Shown: in pieces, positions 42,133-51,700 of the stretch
Position numbering within the stretch: the first letter of the stretch is position 1
Layout: each line of letters starts with the position of its first letter
Made by a program: the position numbers and the translations under genes
The notes under the pieces: generated by a model
The model's database searches: none
Told to the model about the DNA's origin: nothing
Seen by the model: the letters and a program-made list of their open reading frames with translations, nothing else
Assembly: GCA_022792335.1 (NCBI GenBank)
Contig: JAAWAV010000007.1
Coordinates: 1-64,000 of the forward strand
Source: Lachnospiraceae bacterium
GTDB lineage: Bacteria > Bacillota > Clostridia > Lachnospirales > Lachnospiraceae
Length of the DNA: 64,000 bases
Reading direction: 5' to 3'

Positions 42133-43225
42133 GCGGATAAAAACATTCTACGCCCGTTTCGGCGGGTATATGATAAGAGTGCTTCGGTTTGTACTGGCCC
42201 TTGCTGTGTTTCTTACAATTAACAGAACGATTGGCTATATGGAGAGGATGAGCCGGGACTGGATGGCAGTAGTGGCGGCAGTGATCTGTGCCTGTTTGCC
42301 GGGAAGCTTTACGGTAGTGCTGGCGGTAGTTTTTGTTCTGATAGAGATGTATGCAGTGTCGCTGGAAGTACTTTTTGTGACGGCAGCCGTCTTTGTGCTG
42401 TTTTTTTGTCTCTATTTTGTGTTTCAGCCGGGGGACAGCCTGCTTCTTGTTTTGATGCCCCTGTTATTTCTGTGCAGGATTCCTCTGGTGATTCCTCTGA
42501 TTATGGGGCTTGTGGGGACAGCCTTCAGTGTAATTCCTGTGAGTTTCGGCATTATTGTGTACTATATGTTAAAGTATGTCCGAGAGAATGTGGGAGTTTT
42601 AGCGTCTAACGGTTCTCTGTCCATGCCTGGGAGATATACTCAGATGATCAACGGGATTTTGGAAAACAGGGAAATGTGGGTAATGGCGGCCGCCTGTTGT
42701 CTGACTCTTCTGGTGGTCTATCTGATTCGACGTCTGTCTGTGAGCCATGCGTGGGAAATCGCCATTGGAGTTGGGACAGTGACCAATGTGTTGCTTTTGT
42801 TTGCAGGAGTCTTTGTGGCGGACGTGAGTTTTCCCGTAAGTTCTTTGATTGTGGAGGCCTTGGTGGCGGCTGCCTGCGGGCTGATTTTAGAGTTTTTTGT
42901 GTTTCATCTGGATTACTCCCGGACAGAGCGGGTACAGTTTGAGGATGACGATTATTATTATTATGTCAAAGCGGTACCAAAGGTAGTGGTCACTCAGCCG
43001 GAGGTGACGGTGACAAAAATCAATGCAAAAACTTCCTATAATAAGGGAGTGGAGAAGGAGCTTTTTCAGCTCCGTCAGGAATTAAGTAATACTGCGGAGC
43101 TTTTCACAGCAGGAAAAGACCTGGAGCGGACCAGGGTCTTATTTGAAAAAGAAACTGGAAAAAAGACCAATAAAATGACAGAGAACGGGGAAGGGCAGGA
43201 TGGAAATCGTAACAAGAGTGTTTGA
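42107..43225 (+). CDS. Polytopic membrane protein upstream of cdaA
   Basis: Unrecognised protein of 372 residues with about nine or ten hydrophobic segments through residue ~275. A cytoplasmic tail begins with an acidic/aromatic patch (FEDDDYYYYVK) and then V-V-x-x-Q-P-E-V-T-V-T. The tail ends in a charged helix (VEKELFQLRQELSN). GGAGG lies nine bases before the ATG. It overlaps both neighbours (26 nt on each side), and cdaA starts within its 3' end. Such tight packing suggests a membrane complex with CdaA. Confidence 0.6.
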   Translation: MTTLLVLRERIKTFYARFGGYMIRVLRFVLALAVFLTINRTIGYMERMSRDWMAVVAAVICACLPGSFTVVLAVVFVLIEMYAVSLEVLFVTAAVFVLFFCLYFVFQPGDSLLLVLMPLLFLCRIPLVIPLIMGLVGTAFSVIPVSFGIIVYYMLKYVRENVGVLASNGSLSMPGRYTQMINGILENREMWVMAAACCLTLLVVYLIRRLSVSHAWEIAIGVGTVTNVLLLFAGVFVADVSFPVSSLIVEALVAAACGLILEFFVFHLDYSRTERVQFEDDDYYYYVKAVPKVVVTQPEVTVTKINAKTSYNKGVEKELFQLRQELSNTAELFTAGKDLERTRVLFEKETGKKTNKMTENGEGQDGNRNKSV

Positions 43226-44090
43226 GGGAATGAAAACGTATCTGGTTCAAAGCATTCCTGATATCAGAAGTACAGACGTGATCGAGATGATGATCATCGC
43301 GGTGATTCTGTATAATGTCATGCTCTGGATTAAGAATACGAGGGCCTGGGCGCTTCTGAAAGGAATTATTGTCCTGCTGGCTTTTATTCTGATTGCCTAT
43401 CTTTTCCATATGGATACAATTCTCTGGCTGGCCAATAAGACGGTCAATGTAGGAATCATTGCGCTGGTGATTATCTTCCAGCCGGAGTTAAGAAGGGCTC
43501 TGGAACAGCTTGGACAGAAGAAGATGTTGACTTTTCTGGTATCGGACAGTGGAAAAGTGGTGGAGAATCGATTTTCAAATAAAACCATGAACGAAATTAT
43601 GAAAGCCACCTTTGAAATGAGCAAGGTAAAGACGGGGGCTTTGATTGTCATTGAGCGGACGACACCGCTTGCAGAATATGAGAGAACCGGGATCGAGGTG
43701 GACGGCCTGGTGACCAGCCAGCTCCTTCTGAATATCTTTGAACATAATACTCCGCTTCATGACGGAGCTGTGATTGTACGGGGAAACCGGGTAGTGGCTG
43801 CTACCTGTTATCTGCCCCTGTCTGATAATATGCAGATCAGCAAGGAGCTTGGAACCAGGCACAGAGCCGGGGTGGGAATCAGCGAAGCCAGCGACAGCAT
43901 CACTGTAATTGTTTCTGAGGAAACGGGAAATGTTTCTGTGGCTTTTGAGGGCGAACTGAAACGGGAGCTGACTCCGAATACGCTGAAGGAAGAGCTTCAA
44001 AGGCTGATTTCCGAGAAAGAAAGCGCCAGGGGGCATAAGCTGAAACTTTTGAAAGGATGGCAGAAAAATGAAAAGAAAGCTGACAAATAA
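43200..44090 (+). CDS. cdaA: Diadenylate cyclase CdaA
   Basis: Makes cyclic di-AMP, which controls osmolyte transport and cell-wall homeostasis. Three N-terminal membrane segments lie within residues 20-85 (DVIEMMIIAVILYNVMLWI is the first). IFQPELRRALEQLG precedes the DAC domain, whose catalytic motifs are LHDGAVIV (D-G-A) and GTRHRAGVG (R-H-R). Length 296 fits CdaA. Its 3' end overlaps cdaR by 23 nt, as in many Firmicutes. glmM, the usual third gene, is missing downstream. Confidence 0.95.
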   Translation: MEIVTRVFEGMKTYLVQSIPDIRSTDVIEMMIIAVILYNVMLWIKNTRAWALLKGIIVLLAFILIAYLFHMDTILWLANKTVNVGIIALVIIFQPELRRALEQLGQKKMLTFLVSDSGKVVENRFSNKTMNEIMKATFEMSKVKTGALIVIERTTPLAEYERTGIEVDGLVTSQLLLNIFEHNTPLHDGAVIVRGNRVVAATCYLPLSDNMQISKELGTRHRAGVGISEASDSITVIVSEETGNVSVAFEGELKRELTPNTLKEELQRLISEKESARGHKLKLLKGWQKNEKKADK

Positions 44091-45528
44091 TCTGCTTTTG
44101 AAAATCATATCCGTGATTGCTGCCATTCTTTTGTGGGGAGTTGTGATTAATATCGACAATCCGACAGATACCTTTATTGTCAACGGGATTCCTATCAAAG
44201 TGCTCAATGAGAAAACAGCCATTACGGACAACAACCTGACCTATGAACTGCCGGAAGAGAAAACGGTCAGTGTGGAGGTTACTGCAAGAAGGCAGGACAG
44301 AAGGAAGATTTCTGCTGAAGATTTTGCAGCGACGATTGATCTGAACGAGATATATGGAGCTACAGGTTCTGTAGAAATTAATATTGAAGTGATAAACAAC
44401 AAGAACCTGATTCGTACCTGGACGCAGATTACCAGGAGCGTTCGGGTGGACGTGGAGTCCATGCAGACAAAGAATTTTGAGATCCACGTACTTCCGGTGG
44501 GAAATCTGGAAGAGACGTATACCTTCAGTCAGAGCAGCGTTTCTCCGGGAAATGTACGGGTGACGGCGCCGGAGTCTGTGATGTCCCGGATTGACCATGC
44601 GGGAATAGAGATTGATGTGAGCGGAGCCACAGACAGTGTTCAGGAAATCGGAAAGATAAAGCTCTATACGGATGAGGAGAGCCATGACGAACTGGATTTA
44701 TCCGATCCCAGAGTGGTTCTTAATATTACGGAGGCTGAGGTAACTCTGGGAGTAGTCAAGACGAATCAGATCAGCGTAGATATCCAGGTGACAGGACAGG
44801 ATGCAGTGGCCGACGGCTGTAAATATATCAATTATACCTGCGATCCTCAGACGATTCTGGTGACAGGCCCCAGATCCCAGATTGCCGATTTTGCCAAGCT
44901 GACGATTGTGGAAGACTTGACGGGAGTGAACGGCAATGTGACCAAGGTTTATGAGATTCAGGATTATCTTCCGAAGGGACTGGAAGTGGCGGACGGTCAG
45001 CCGGAAACCATAGAGGTGACGTACCAGATTGACAGACTGGAACAGAAAAGTTTTTATATCGTAAGAAATCAGATACAACTTTTGGGCGTATCGGATCAGC
45101 TGGAGTACCGGCTGGGGGAAGAGGACGGGATTACGGTTACACTGACGGGGCTTTCCGAGGATATAGAACGGATGCAGAGCAAAGACATTTCGGTGATTCT
45201 GGATGTGGAGAGCTATACGGAGCCGGGAACTTATTCTAGTGAGCCGGTGGTGGAACTTCCGGAGGAATACAGAGATTATTTTAAGGTGACTGTGGGGCAT
45301 GTCCGGGTGATCGTCACAAGGCCGGAAAGTGAAGAATCTTTTTCCGAAGAGAGCTCTTTCGGGGAGAGTATTCCAGAGAGCAGCAGCGCTGGTGGGGCGA
45401 CGGATGGAGAGACAGAGGACTCCGGTGAAAGAGAAACGGAACGAGAAGATTCGGGAACAGTTTCTGCCACTGTTCCCGCCGACGAGACGGAGACTTCTTT
45501 GGAGAGTTCCGGCGAAGTTGGCAGATAA
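44068..45528 (+). CDS. cdaR: YbbR-domain protein CdaR, regulator of CdaA
   Basis: One N-terminal membrane helix (about residues 8-25, LLKIISVIAAILLWGVV) anchors a long outside region of repeated YbbR domains, seen as recurring segments such as VEVTARRQDRRKI, VDVESMQTKNFEI, VRVTAPESVMSRI and ILVTGPRSQI. Three to four repeats span residues ~30-420. The last ~65 residues are Ser/Glu/Thr-rich low complexity. The family binds and modulates CdaA. It is followed 40 nt later by ptsH, an unusual neighbour. Confidence 0.88.
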   Translation: MKRKLTNNLLLKIISVIAAILLWGVVINIDNPTDTFIVNGIPIKVLNEKTAITDNNLTYELPEEKTVSVEVTARRQDRRKISAEDFAATIDLNEIYGATGSVEINIEVINNKNLIRTWTQITRSVRVDVESMQTKNFEIHVLPVGNLEETYTFSQSSVSPGNVRVTAPESVMSRIDHAGIEIDVSGATDSVQEIGKIKLYTDEESHDELDLSDPRVVLNITEAEVTLGVVKTNQISVDIQVTGQDAVADGCKYINYTCDPQTILVTGPRSQIADFAKLTIVEDLTGVNGNVTKVYEIQDYLPKGLEVADGQPETIEVTYQIDRLEQKSFYIVRNQIQLLGVSDQLEYRLGEEDGITVTLTGLSEDIERMQSKDISVILDVESYTEPGTYSSEPVVELPEEYRDYFKVTVGHVRVIVTRPESEESFSEESSFGESIPESSSAGGATDGETEDSGERETEREDSGTVSATVPADETETSLESSGEVGR

Positions 45529-45568
45529 AGGTGTAAGGGTACAAAAGCGAGAAAAGGAGGATATTGTC

Positions 45569-45832
45569 ATGGTCAGCGAGAAGGTGGTAATCAAAAATCC
45601 GACCGGTCTGCATCTGCGTCCGGCGGGGGTGCTGTGTAAGGAGGCGATGAACTATGCCTCGTCCATCACGTTCCGCTTTGAAAATATTACGGCCAACGCA
45701 AAGAGCGTGCTCAGCGTACTGGGGGCCTGCATCAAGACAGGAGATGAACTGGAATTTATCTGTGACGGGCCGGATGAGAAAGAAGCCCTTGAGGCCATCA
45801 TCACGATTGTGAAAAATGGCCTGGGAGAATGA
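45569..45832 (+). CDS. ptsH: HPr family phosphocarrier protein
   Basis: Phosphocarrier of the PTS and co-regulator of carbon catabolite control. The 87-residue protein has the active-site His15 in TGLHLRPAG and the HPr-kinase target Ser46 in ANAKSVLSVLG, so it is a regulatory HPr, not a Crh-like form. AAAAGGAGG lies eight bases before the ATG; longer in-frame extensions inside cdaR are not needed. Its stop overlaps the next start (ATGA). No ptsI is beside it. Confidence 0.93.
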   Translation: MVSEKVVIKNPTGLHLRPAGVLCKEAMNYASSITFRFENITANAKSVLSVLGACIKTGDELEFICDGPDEKEALEAIITIVKNGLGE

Positions 45833-47166
45833 AGTCGGCGGCCGCCTTTTTGGCGGCCCATGTCGCAGTCAGCGCGGCAGGTATTTTGTTGACAGAGACC
45901 GGAGAATATCTGTTTTCCGGTTTTGTTTTTATTCTGCTGGCAGTTTCTGAGTATCTGTACTATTATCGGAAAGAACGAAAGCTGCTTCAGATGGAAGCCG
46001 TATTTTCTTTGTTCTGGACTGGCGGTATGGGGATATCAGCCATGAAACTTTCCTGGCTGGCTGAGAACTGGGAGCCAGTTACCTGGTTGAGCTTTGTGTC
46101 TGTGTATCTGGCATTTATCCTCGGGTATGAGGCCATGCGCGCTTGGGAAAAGAAAAGGACTGTGCACAGGAAGGGAGCTTCAGGGTCTGAGGAGAGGTTG
46201 GAAGTTTTGGAATCTGCCGATTCCTGTGAACAGACAGCGGACCGGATTCTTCGTTGTATCTATGCGGTCTTAGTTGTGTCTGTCGCCTGCTTTCTTTTGG
46301 AGGCAGTGGTTATCAGAGAGATACCGCTGTTTTCGGACAAGCCCCATGCCTATTCTTATTTTCACCTTTCTGGGGTCCATTATTTTACGGTGAGCAGTAT
46401 TTTTATACTGCCCCTGTCCGTACTTTACAGAAAGGTGAAAGGGAAGCTTTCCCGCCGGGAATGGCTTCGGCTTGGGCTTTGTTCGGCGGCGGCTTTGGCA
46501 GTACCGGTGCTCTGTGTGTCCAGGTTTCAGCTTCTTCTGGCCGTATTACTTTCTGTTTGTGTGGCTGTGACCGCCTGGCCGGGGATTCGACTTCGCTACG
46601 TGTTCCTGGTAATTGTTTTGCTGATACCAGTTTATGTGGGGCTTACAGTAGCCAGAAATCATGATGTGGCATACCTGAACAGTATTTTTGAAATGAAATA
46701 CGAAGCCACTCCGATTTTTATTACACAGCCCTATATGTATGTGGCAAATAATTACGACAACTTTAACTGCCTAGTCAGGGAGCTTCCGGCGCACACCTTT
46801 GGTCTGCGACAGCTTTTTCCGGTGATTGCTCTGACAGGGCTTAAATTTCTCCGGCCGGAGCTGGTGAATTTTCCTATTTATATTACCAAAACGGAGCTGA
46901 CTACAGTTACCTTGATTTACGATGCTTATTACGATTTTGGTCTGGTCGGGGTGATTTTGTTTGGTCTTATTTTAGGTATGGCCTGCAAAAAGATCGCGAC
47001 AATCCAGGAGAGGGGAAACAATCCGGTAGCGCTTCTTTTTTACGCTCAGATTGCCATGTATCTGGTATTTTCGTTTTTTACTACCTGGTTTAGCAACCCC
47101 ACCACTTGGTTCTGGCTGGCCATTACCGGGATGATGTATTTTTACGTGGGTCGCGTGGCTCGTTAA
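45829..47166 (+). CDS. Wzy-like oligosaccharide repeat unit polymerase
   Basis: Polytopic membrane protein of 445 residues with around ten to twelve hydrophobic segments and a large loop (about 275-340) carrying basic and aromatic residues, the layout of O-antigen or capsule polymerases of the Wzy type. The pattern LTVARNHDVAYLNS, the YVANNYDNFN segment and YDAYYDFGLVGVILFGLILG (shown as DFGLVGVILFG) near the end fit that group. The ATG overlaps the ptsH stop by four bases. No glycosyltransferases lie beside it, so it may polymerise units made at another locus, such as the one at the left of this window. Assignment is by resemblance only. Confidence 0.6.
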   Translation: MKSAAAFLAAHVAVSAAGILLTETGEYLFSGFVFILLAVSEYLYYYRKERKLLQMEAVFSLFWTGGMGISAMKLSWLAENWEPVTWLSFVSVYLAFILGYEAMRAWEKKRTVHRKGASGSEERLEVLESADSCEQTADRILRCIYAVLVVSVACFLLEAVVIREIPLFSDKPHAYSYFHLSGVHYFTVSSIFILPLSVLYRKVKGKLSRREWLRLGLCSAAALAVPVLCVSRFQLLLAVLLSVCVAVTAWPGIRLRYVFLVIVLLIPVYVGLTVARNHDVAYLNSIFEMKYEATPIFITQPYMYVANNYDNFNCLVRELPAHTFGLRQLFPVIALTGLKFLRPELVNFPIYITKTELTTVTLIYDAYYDFGLVGVILFGLILGMACKKIATIQERGNNPVALLFYAQIAMYLVFSFFTTWFSNPTTWFWLAITGMMYFYVGRVAR

Positions 47167-47210
47167 ATGACGTAAAGCCTTTAGAAAACAGAAGATTTTG
47201 ACAGAATAAA

Positions 47211-47260
47211 ACAAGGATGTTGCATAAGAACCGTGTCCGGTTACAGAGCAACATCCTTGT
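47211..47260 (-). terminator. Terminator between convergent genes, - strand orientation
   Basis: A perfect 13-bp stem ACAAGGATGTTGC/GCAACATCCTTGT (47211-47223, 47248-47260) with an inner AACCG/CGGTT hairpin. Read on the - strand, it is followed by TTTATT, fitting the end of the FMN-binding-like gene. On the + strand no T-run follows. Confidence 0.72.
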
Positions 47261-47301
47261 CAGTCCATGGAAAACATGGCAAAAAAATCAGAAACGACCC
47301 C

Positions 47302-47739
47302 TTATTTTTTCTCCGCTTTTTTTAACGCGTTTCCGATGGCCTCTGTCAGAGCCATGGAGGTATACTGAGTACTTTCCTCATAAGAAAGCCCGGAAATTCC
47401 CTGGTTTTCCACAACCTGTGCGGCCAGGTTTTCCATAGAAGGAGCCATCAGAGGGTACATGGCGGCCACATCCTCCGAGAGATTGACAAACCGGACAGAT
47501 TTTATGTAATCAGAATCGACGGCCACCTCTACGTCAATGGCCTGGTTATTTAAGGAAAGGGCCGAGGTATAGACACCGGGCGTATATTTGGCGGGGTCTG
47601 CACTCACCTTGGTGGTCTTGTTTTTCGGCGCAAACATAAAGACCAGAAGGATGATGAGCAGAATGCCCATAGCGACAAAAATTCCGGTATAAATCAGCTC
47701 TTTCATGCGAAGTACAACAATTTTGGTTTTGGAACTCAT
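47302..47739 (-). CDS. Membrane-anchored FMN-binding-domain-like protein
   Basis: 145 residues. A membrane helix (about 14-36) is followed by an outside domain with YTPGVYTSALSLNNQ, VEVAVDSDYIKSVRFVN and a final YEESTQYTSMALTEAI. This is the order of FMN-binding (FMN_bind) domains, where a Thr in S-x-x-x-T-S accepts the flavin; here T-Q-Y-T-S is the equivalent. GGAGAAGG three bases before the ATG supports the start. It may be an extracellular flavoprotein or a degenerate, non-flavinylated relative. No flavin transferase gene is visible in the window. Confidence 0.6.
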   Translation of the reverse strand: MSSKTKIVVLRMKELIYTGIFVAMGILLIILLVFMFAPKNKTTKVSADPAKYTPGVYTSALSLNNQAIDVEVAVDSDYIKSVRFVNLSEDVAAMYPLMAPSMENLAAQVVENQGISGLSYEESTQYTSMALTEAIGNALKKAEKK

Positions 47740-47843
47740 AGACCTTCTCCAATGTTCTTTTGTACAGAATATGAAGAAGAACTCCGGAGTATGACGGGAT
47801 TTGTGAAAGATTCCAAAAGCACTTTTCTACGAAAGGAAAGATG

Positions 47844-47852
47844 TGCTATAAT
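47844..47852 (+). promoter_or_regulatory. Extended -10 promoter before the alarmone synthetase
   Basis: TGCTATAAT (TGC then perfect TATAAT at 47847-47852). The -35 region is weak. It lies about 115 nt before the synthetase gene and probably also drives addB-addA. Confidence 0.6.
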
Positions 47853-47969
47853 GGGGAAGAAACTGACGGTAATTGAAAGAAAGACATCAGAAAAGCGAGG
47901 AACCTAGGGGACGGAAGCTTTGGGAAAACAGCAGGAAGGGATGAGGATTTGGACGTACAGGAGTTTAAG

Positions 47970-48692
47970 ATGCAGGATCTGGATATCAGAGAACTGAAGT
48001 TAAGACAACTTGATATTCAGGGGTTGAAAGAAAAAAGCCGACAGATGGAACTGAGCATCGAGATGGAGGAACGCGTCCGCACGTTTTCCAACATTATGAT
48101 GATGTATGAGTGTGCAATCAGAGAAGTAAAGACAAAGCTGGAAGTACTGGACAGTGAGTTTTCCGTCCGTTATAACAGGAATCCGATTTCCTCCATTCGC
48201 TCCAGAATCAAAAAGCCGGCCAGTATTCATAATAAGTTGCAGAAATACGGACTGGAGATCAGTGAGGACAGCGTTTTGAACGGTCTGAACGATATTGCCG
48301 GAATCCGGGTAGTCTGCACATTTATGGAAGATATTTATATGGTGGCGTCGCTTTTGGCCAGCCAGGATGACATCACCGTGTTAAAAATTAAGGATTATAT
48401 CAAAAATCCAAAACCGAACGGATACCGTAGTTACCATATGATTGTGGAGATTCCCGTATTCTTTTCCAAAGGAAAAACGCCTATGAGGGTGGAGATTCAG
48501 ATCCGTACCATTGCCATGGATTTCTGGGCGAGCCTGGAACACCAGCTCCGCTACAAAAAAGACATTCAGGCGATGGAGGGGCATGAGGAAATCAGCAAGA
48601 GGCTTTTATCCTGTGCGGAGGTTATCGCAGAGACGGACAAACAGATGCAGGAGATCAAACGGATGATCGGAGAATTTAAAGACTTGTCGTAA
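47970..48692 (+). CDS. Small alarmone synthetase (RelQ/YjbM-type GTP pyrophosphokinase)
   Basis: Synthetase-only (p)ppGpp enzyme of about 240 residues. The RelA/SpoT synthetase domain covers residues ~55-215: ISSIRSRIKKPASIHNKLQK, LNDIAGIRVVCTF, IKDYIKNPKPNGYRSYHM (shown as KNPKPNGYRSYH), VEIQIRTIAMDFWASLEHQL and YKKD. No HD hydrolase domain is present. ATG 47970 lies six bases after AGGAG; a TTG 21 nt upstream is an alternative with weaker support. The N-terminal tail has a repeated L-D-I-x-x-L-K pattern. It precedes addB by 56 nt and may be transcribed with the recombination genes. Confidence 0.88.
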   Translation: MQDLDIRELKLRQLDIQGLKEKSRQMELSIEMEERVRTFSNIMMMYECAIREVKTKLEVLDSEFSVRYNRNPISSIRSRIKKPASIHNKLQKYGLEISEDSVLNGLNDIAGIRVVCTFMEDIYMVASLLASQDDITVLKIKDYIKNPKPNGYRSYHMIVEIPVFFSKGKTPMRVEIQIRTIAMDFWASLEHQLRYKKDIQAMEGHEEISKRLLSCAEVIAETDKQMQEIKRMIGEFKDLS

Positions 48693-48748
48693 GAATTTCA
48701 GGAACTACAGAAGAGGTTGTTTAGGAGACAGCAAAAAGGAGAAAAAAC

Positions 48749-51700
48749 ATGTCGCTTAAGTTTGTGCTGGGAGGGGCGGGTACAGGAAAATCCAGATTCC
48801 TGAACCAGAGTCTGGTGGAAGAGGCAGGGCGATATCCTGACCGGCAATTTTTTGCCATTGTTCCGGAACAGTTTACCATGGAAACCCAGAAGGAGCTGAC
48901 ATTTTTAAGTCCGGGCCACAGCATTCTGAATATCGATATTGTGAGCTTTGAGCGTCTGGCTTACCGGGTATTTGAGGAACTTTCCTGTATGCCGGAAACC
49001 ATTCTGGACGATATGGGGAAGAGTATGCTTCTCAGAAAAGCTTGTGCCTCTGTGGAAAAAAAGCTGGAAGTTTACAGAAATCATCTGAACCGGGCCGGAT
49101 TCATCGAACAGTTAAAATCCACCATGTCGGAATTTGGGCAGTACCGGATCGGAGAGGAGGAGCTTTCCAGTCTGATCAGACAGACGGAGACCCGTCCCCT
49201 TTTAAACCGAAAGATGAAGGATATGCAGCTTCTGTTCGGAGCTTTTAAGGAAGCTATGGGAGAAGGGATGATCACTGCGGAGGAGCTGCTTCCCACTCTT
49301 TGCCATGTACTGCCCCGTTCCAAAAAGGTACGGGGCAGCGTCATGATTCTGGACGGGTTTACCGGATTTACTCCGGCGCAGTATCAGGTGCTGGAGGTAC
49401 TTCTTAGCTGTTGCCGCCGCCTGACGGTGGCAGTTACCATTGATGCGGACGCTGAGATATACGATGCAAAAGAGACGGGAGATTTTTTTGCTCTGAGCCG
49501 GGAAACCATTGCAACTTTATGTAAAATGGCCGGCGAGAGGAAAGTTGGCAGAGAAGAAGATGTGATTTTGCAGGAGCCGGTACGGTTTTTGGAGTCCAGG
49601 GAACTGGCGTTTCTGGCCGGACGTCTGTTTCGGGACTGCGCAGAAACTTGGGAGGAGGAGCTGGAAGAGATATCTCTTTCCGAAGAAGCGTCTCCGATGG
49701 AGGAAGTACAGGCTCTTACGGTACGGCTGACAGCGCTGGTGCGAGAAGAGGGGCTTCGCTACCGGGAAATTGCGGTGGTCTGCGGCGATATGGAGGGATA
49801 TCGTCCGCTTCTGGAGCAGGCCATGAAAGAAGCGGGACTTCCGGCATTCCTGGACGATACGAGGAGTCTTTTTACCAATCCGGTGGTGGAATATATGCGG
49901 GCGGCGCTGGAGGTAATCGAAAAGGATTTTTCCTATGAAAGTATGTTCCGTTTTTTGAAATGCGGATTCCTTTCTTTTGAAGAAGATGTCCTTTTTGAAA
50001 TGGAAAATTATGTACTGGCTCTTGGAATCCGTGGGCACAGACGATGGGAAGCCTCCTGGGAAATCCTTTACCGGGGCGGGGAACATGTCAACCTGGAGAT
50101 TCTCAACGAAGCCAGAGAGGAGGCGGCCGCACCTCTTCTTTCTTTAAGAGAAGCTTTTCGGAAAAAAGATGCGACTGTGCGGGAAATGACAGAGGCGCTT
50201 TTTTATTTTTTGGACGGACAACAGGTGCAGGCGCGCCTGTCAGAAATGGCGGCGGTTTTTGAGAAAGAGGGGGCTTATAGTCTGGCAAAAGAGTATGAAC
50301 AGGCTTATGGTCAGCTTCTTGGGCTATTCGACAGGATAACAGGGCTTCTGGGTGAGGAAGTGCTTTCTGTTAAAAATTACAGGGACGTACTGGACGCGGG
50401 ATGTCGGGAGATTCGGGTAGGCGTTATCCCGGCGGCCCTGGACCGGATTCTGGTGGGGGATGTGGAACGGAGCCGTTTGAAGGATATCAAAGCCCTGTTT
50501 TTTATCGGGGTCAATGATGGAAATGTCCCCAAAAGAAAGCGACCGGGCGGATTGTTATCAGAGCTGGACAGAGAAGAGCTGGCTCCTTATGCGAGACTGA
50601 CCCCTTCCGGGAGGGAAAGCAGCCTGATAGACAAATTTTATCTGTATCTGACGGTGACAAAACCGTCCCGGAGACTGTATATTTCCTATGTTTTGGCAGA
50701 TGAACTGGGAGAAAAGAAAAGTCCGTCCCCCTATCTTTCTTATCTTTTGCGTCTGTTTCCGAAACTTTCCTGTAAAAAAGCGCCAGAGAAGGAGAGCCTT
50801 GTCCTGACAGAAGAACTGGCGCTCCGACTGTTTGCTGACGGCATGGAGGAGTATAGGACAGGGCAGTCCTCCGATCTGTGGGACGCGCTATATGACTGCC
50901 TTCTGGAAAGAAAAGAAAACAGGGCCCTGCTGGACCGGATCGTCGACGCCGCCTTTTTTTCTTATGGAGGAGACAGAATTTCAAAAGCAGCCGCCAGAGC
51001 GCTTTATGGAGACGTCCTTTCAGGCAGCGTAACCAGGCTGGAAACTTATGCGGCCTGCGCATATGCGCAGTTTTTAACTTATGGCCTCAGACTTGTGAAG
51101 CGGAAAGAATTTGAATTTGCTGCCCTGGATATGGGGAATGTGTTCCACAAGGCCATCGAACTGTCTTTCCGGTATGCGGCGCAGGAGGGGATTTCAGTTT
51201 CCAATCTGGATGAAGAAGGGCGAAGAGATTTGGTAAAAAAGGCCATGGAAGCGGCGGCGGAGAATCTGGGAAGTCATGTGCTAAAGGCGTCTGCCAGAAA
51301 TGAGTATCTGCTCACCAGGATGGAACGGATTACGGAAAAAACTCTGTGGGCGCTGGGAGAGCAATTGCAGGCGGGAGAATTTAAGCCGGCGGCCTTTGAG
51401 CTTGCTTTTTCGCCGGGAGAAAGCGCCGCCATGAGAATTTCCCTTTCAGATGGAGGAACCATGCAGCTTAAGGGAAAAATCGACCGGGTAGATTTGTTTG
51501 AAGAGGCAGATAACGTCTATGTGAAAATTATTGATTATAAATCTGGCAGTATGGATTTTGATCTGGGAGCAGTGTATGGAGGGCTGGAGCTTCAGCTTGT
51601 AGTTTATCTGGACGCGGTGATGAGAAGGGAGCAACAGAAACATCCGGACAAGGAGATTATCCCGGCCGGCATGTTTTACTATCAGATCCAGGATCCGATT

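Noticed and set aside
47196..47225. TTGACA before the 13-bp inverted repeat as a promoter
   Set aside because: No acceptable -10 lies at 16-18 bases, and the following gene on that strand is more than 700 nt away beyond a convergent gene.
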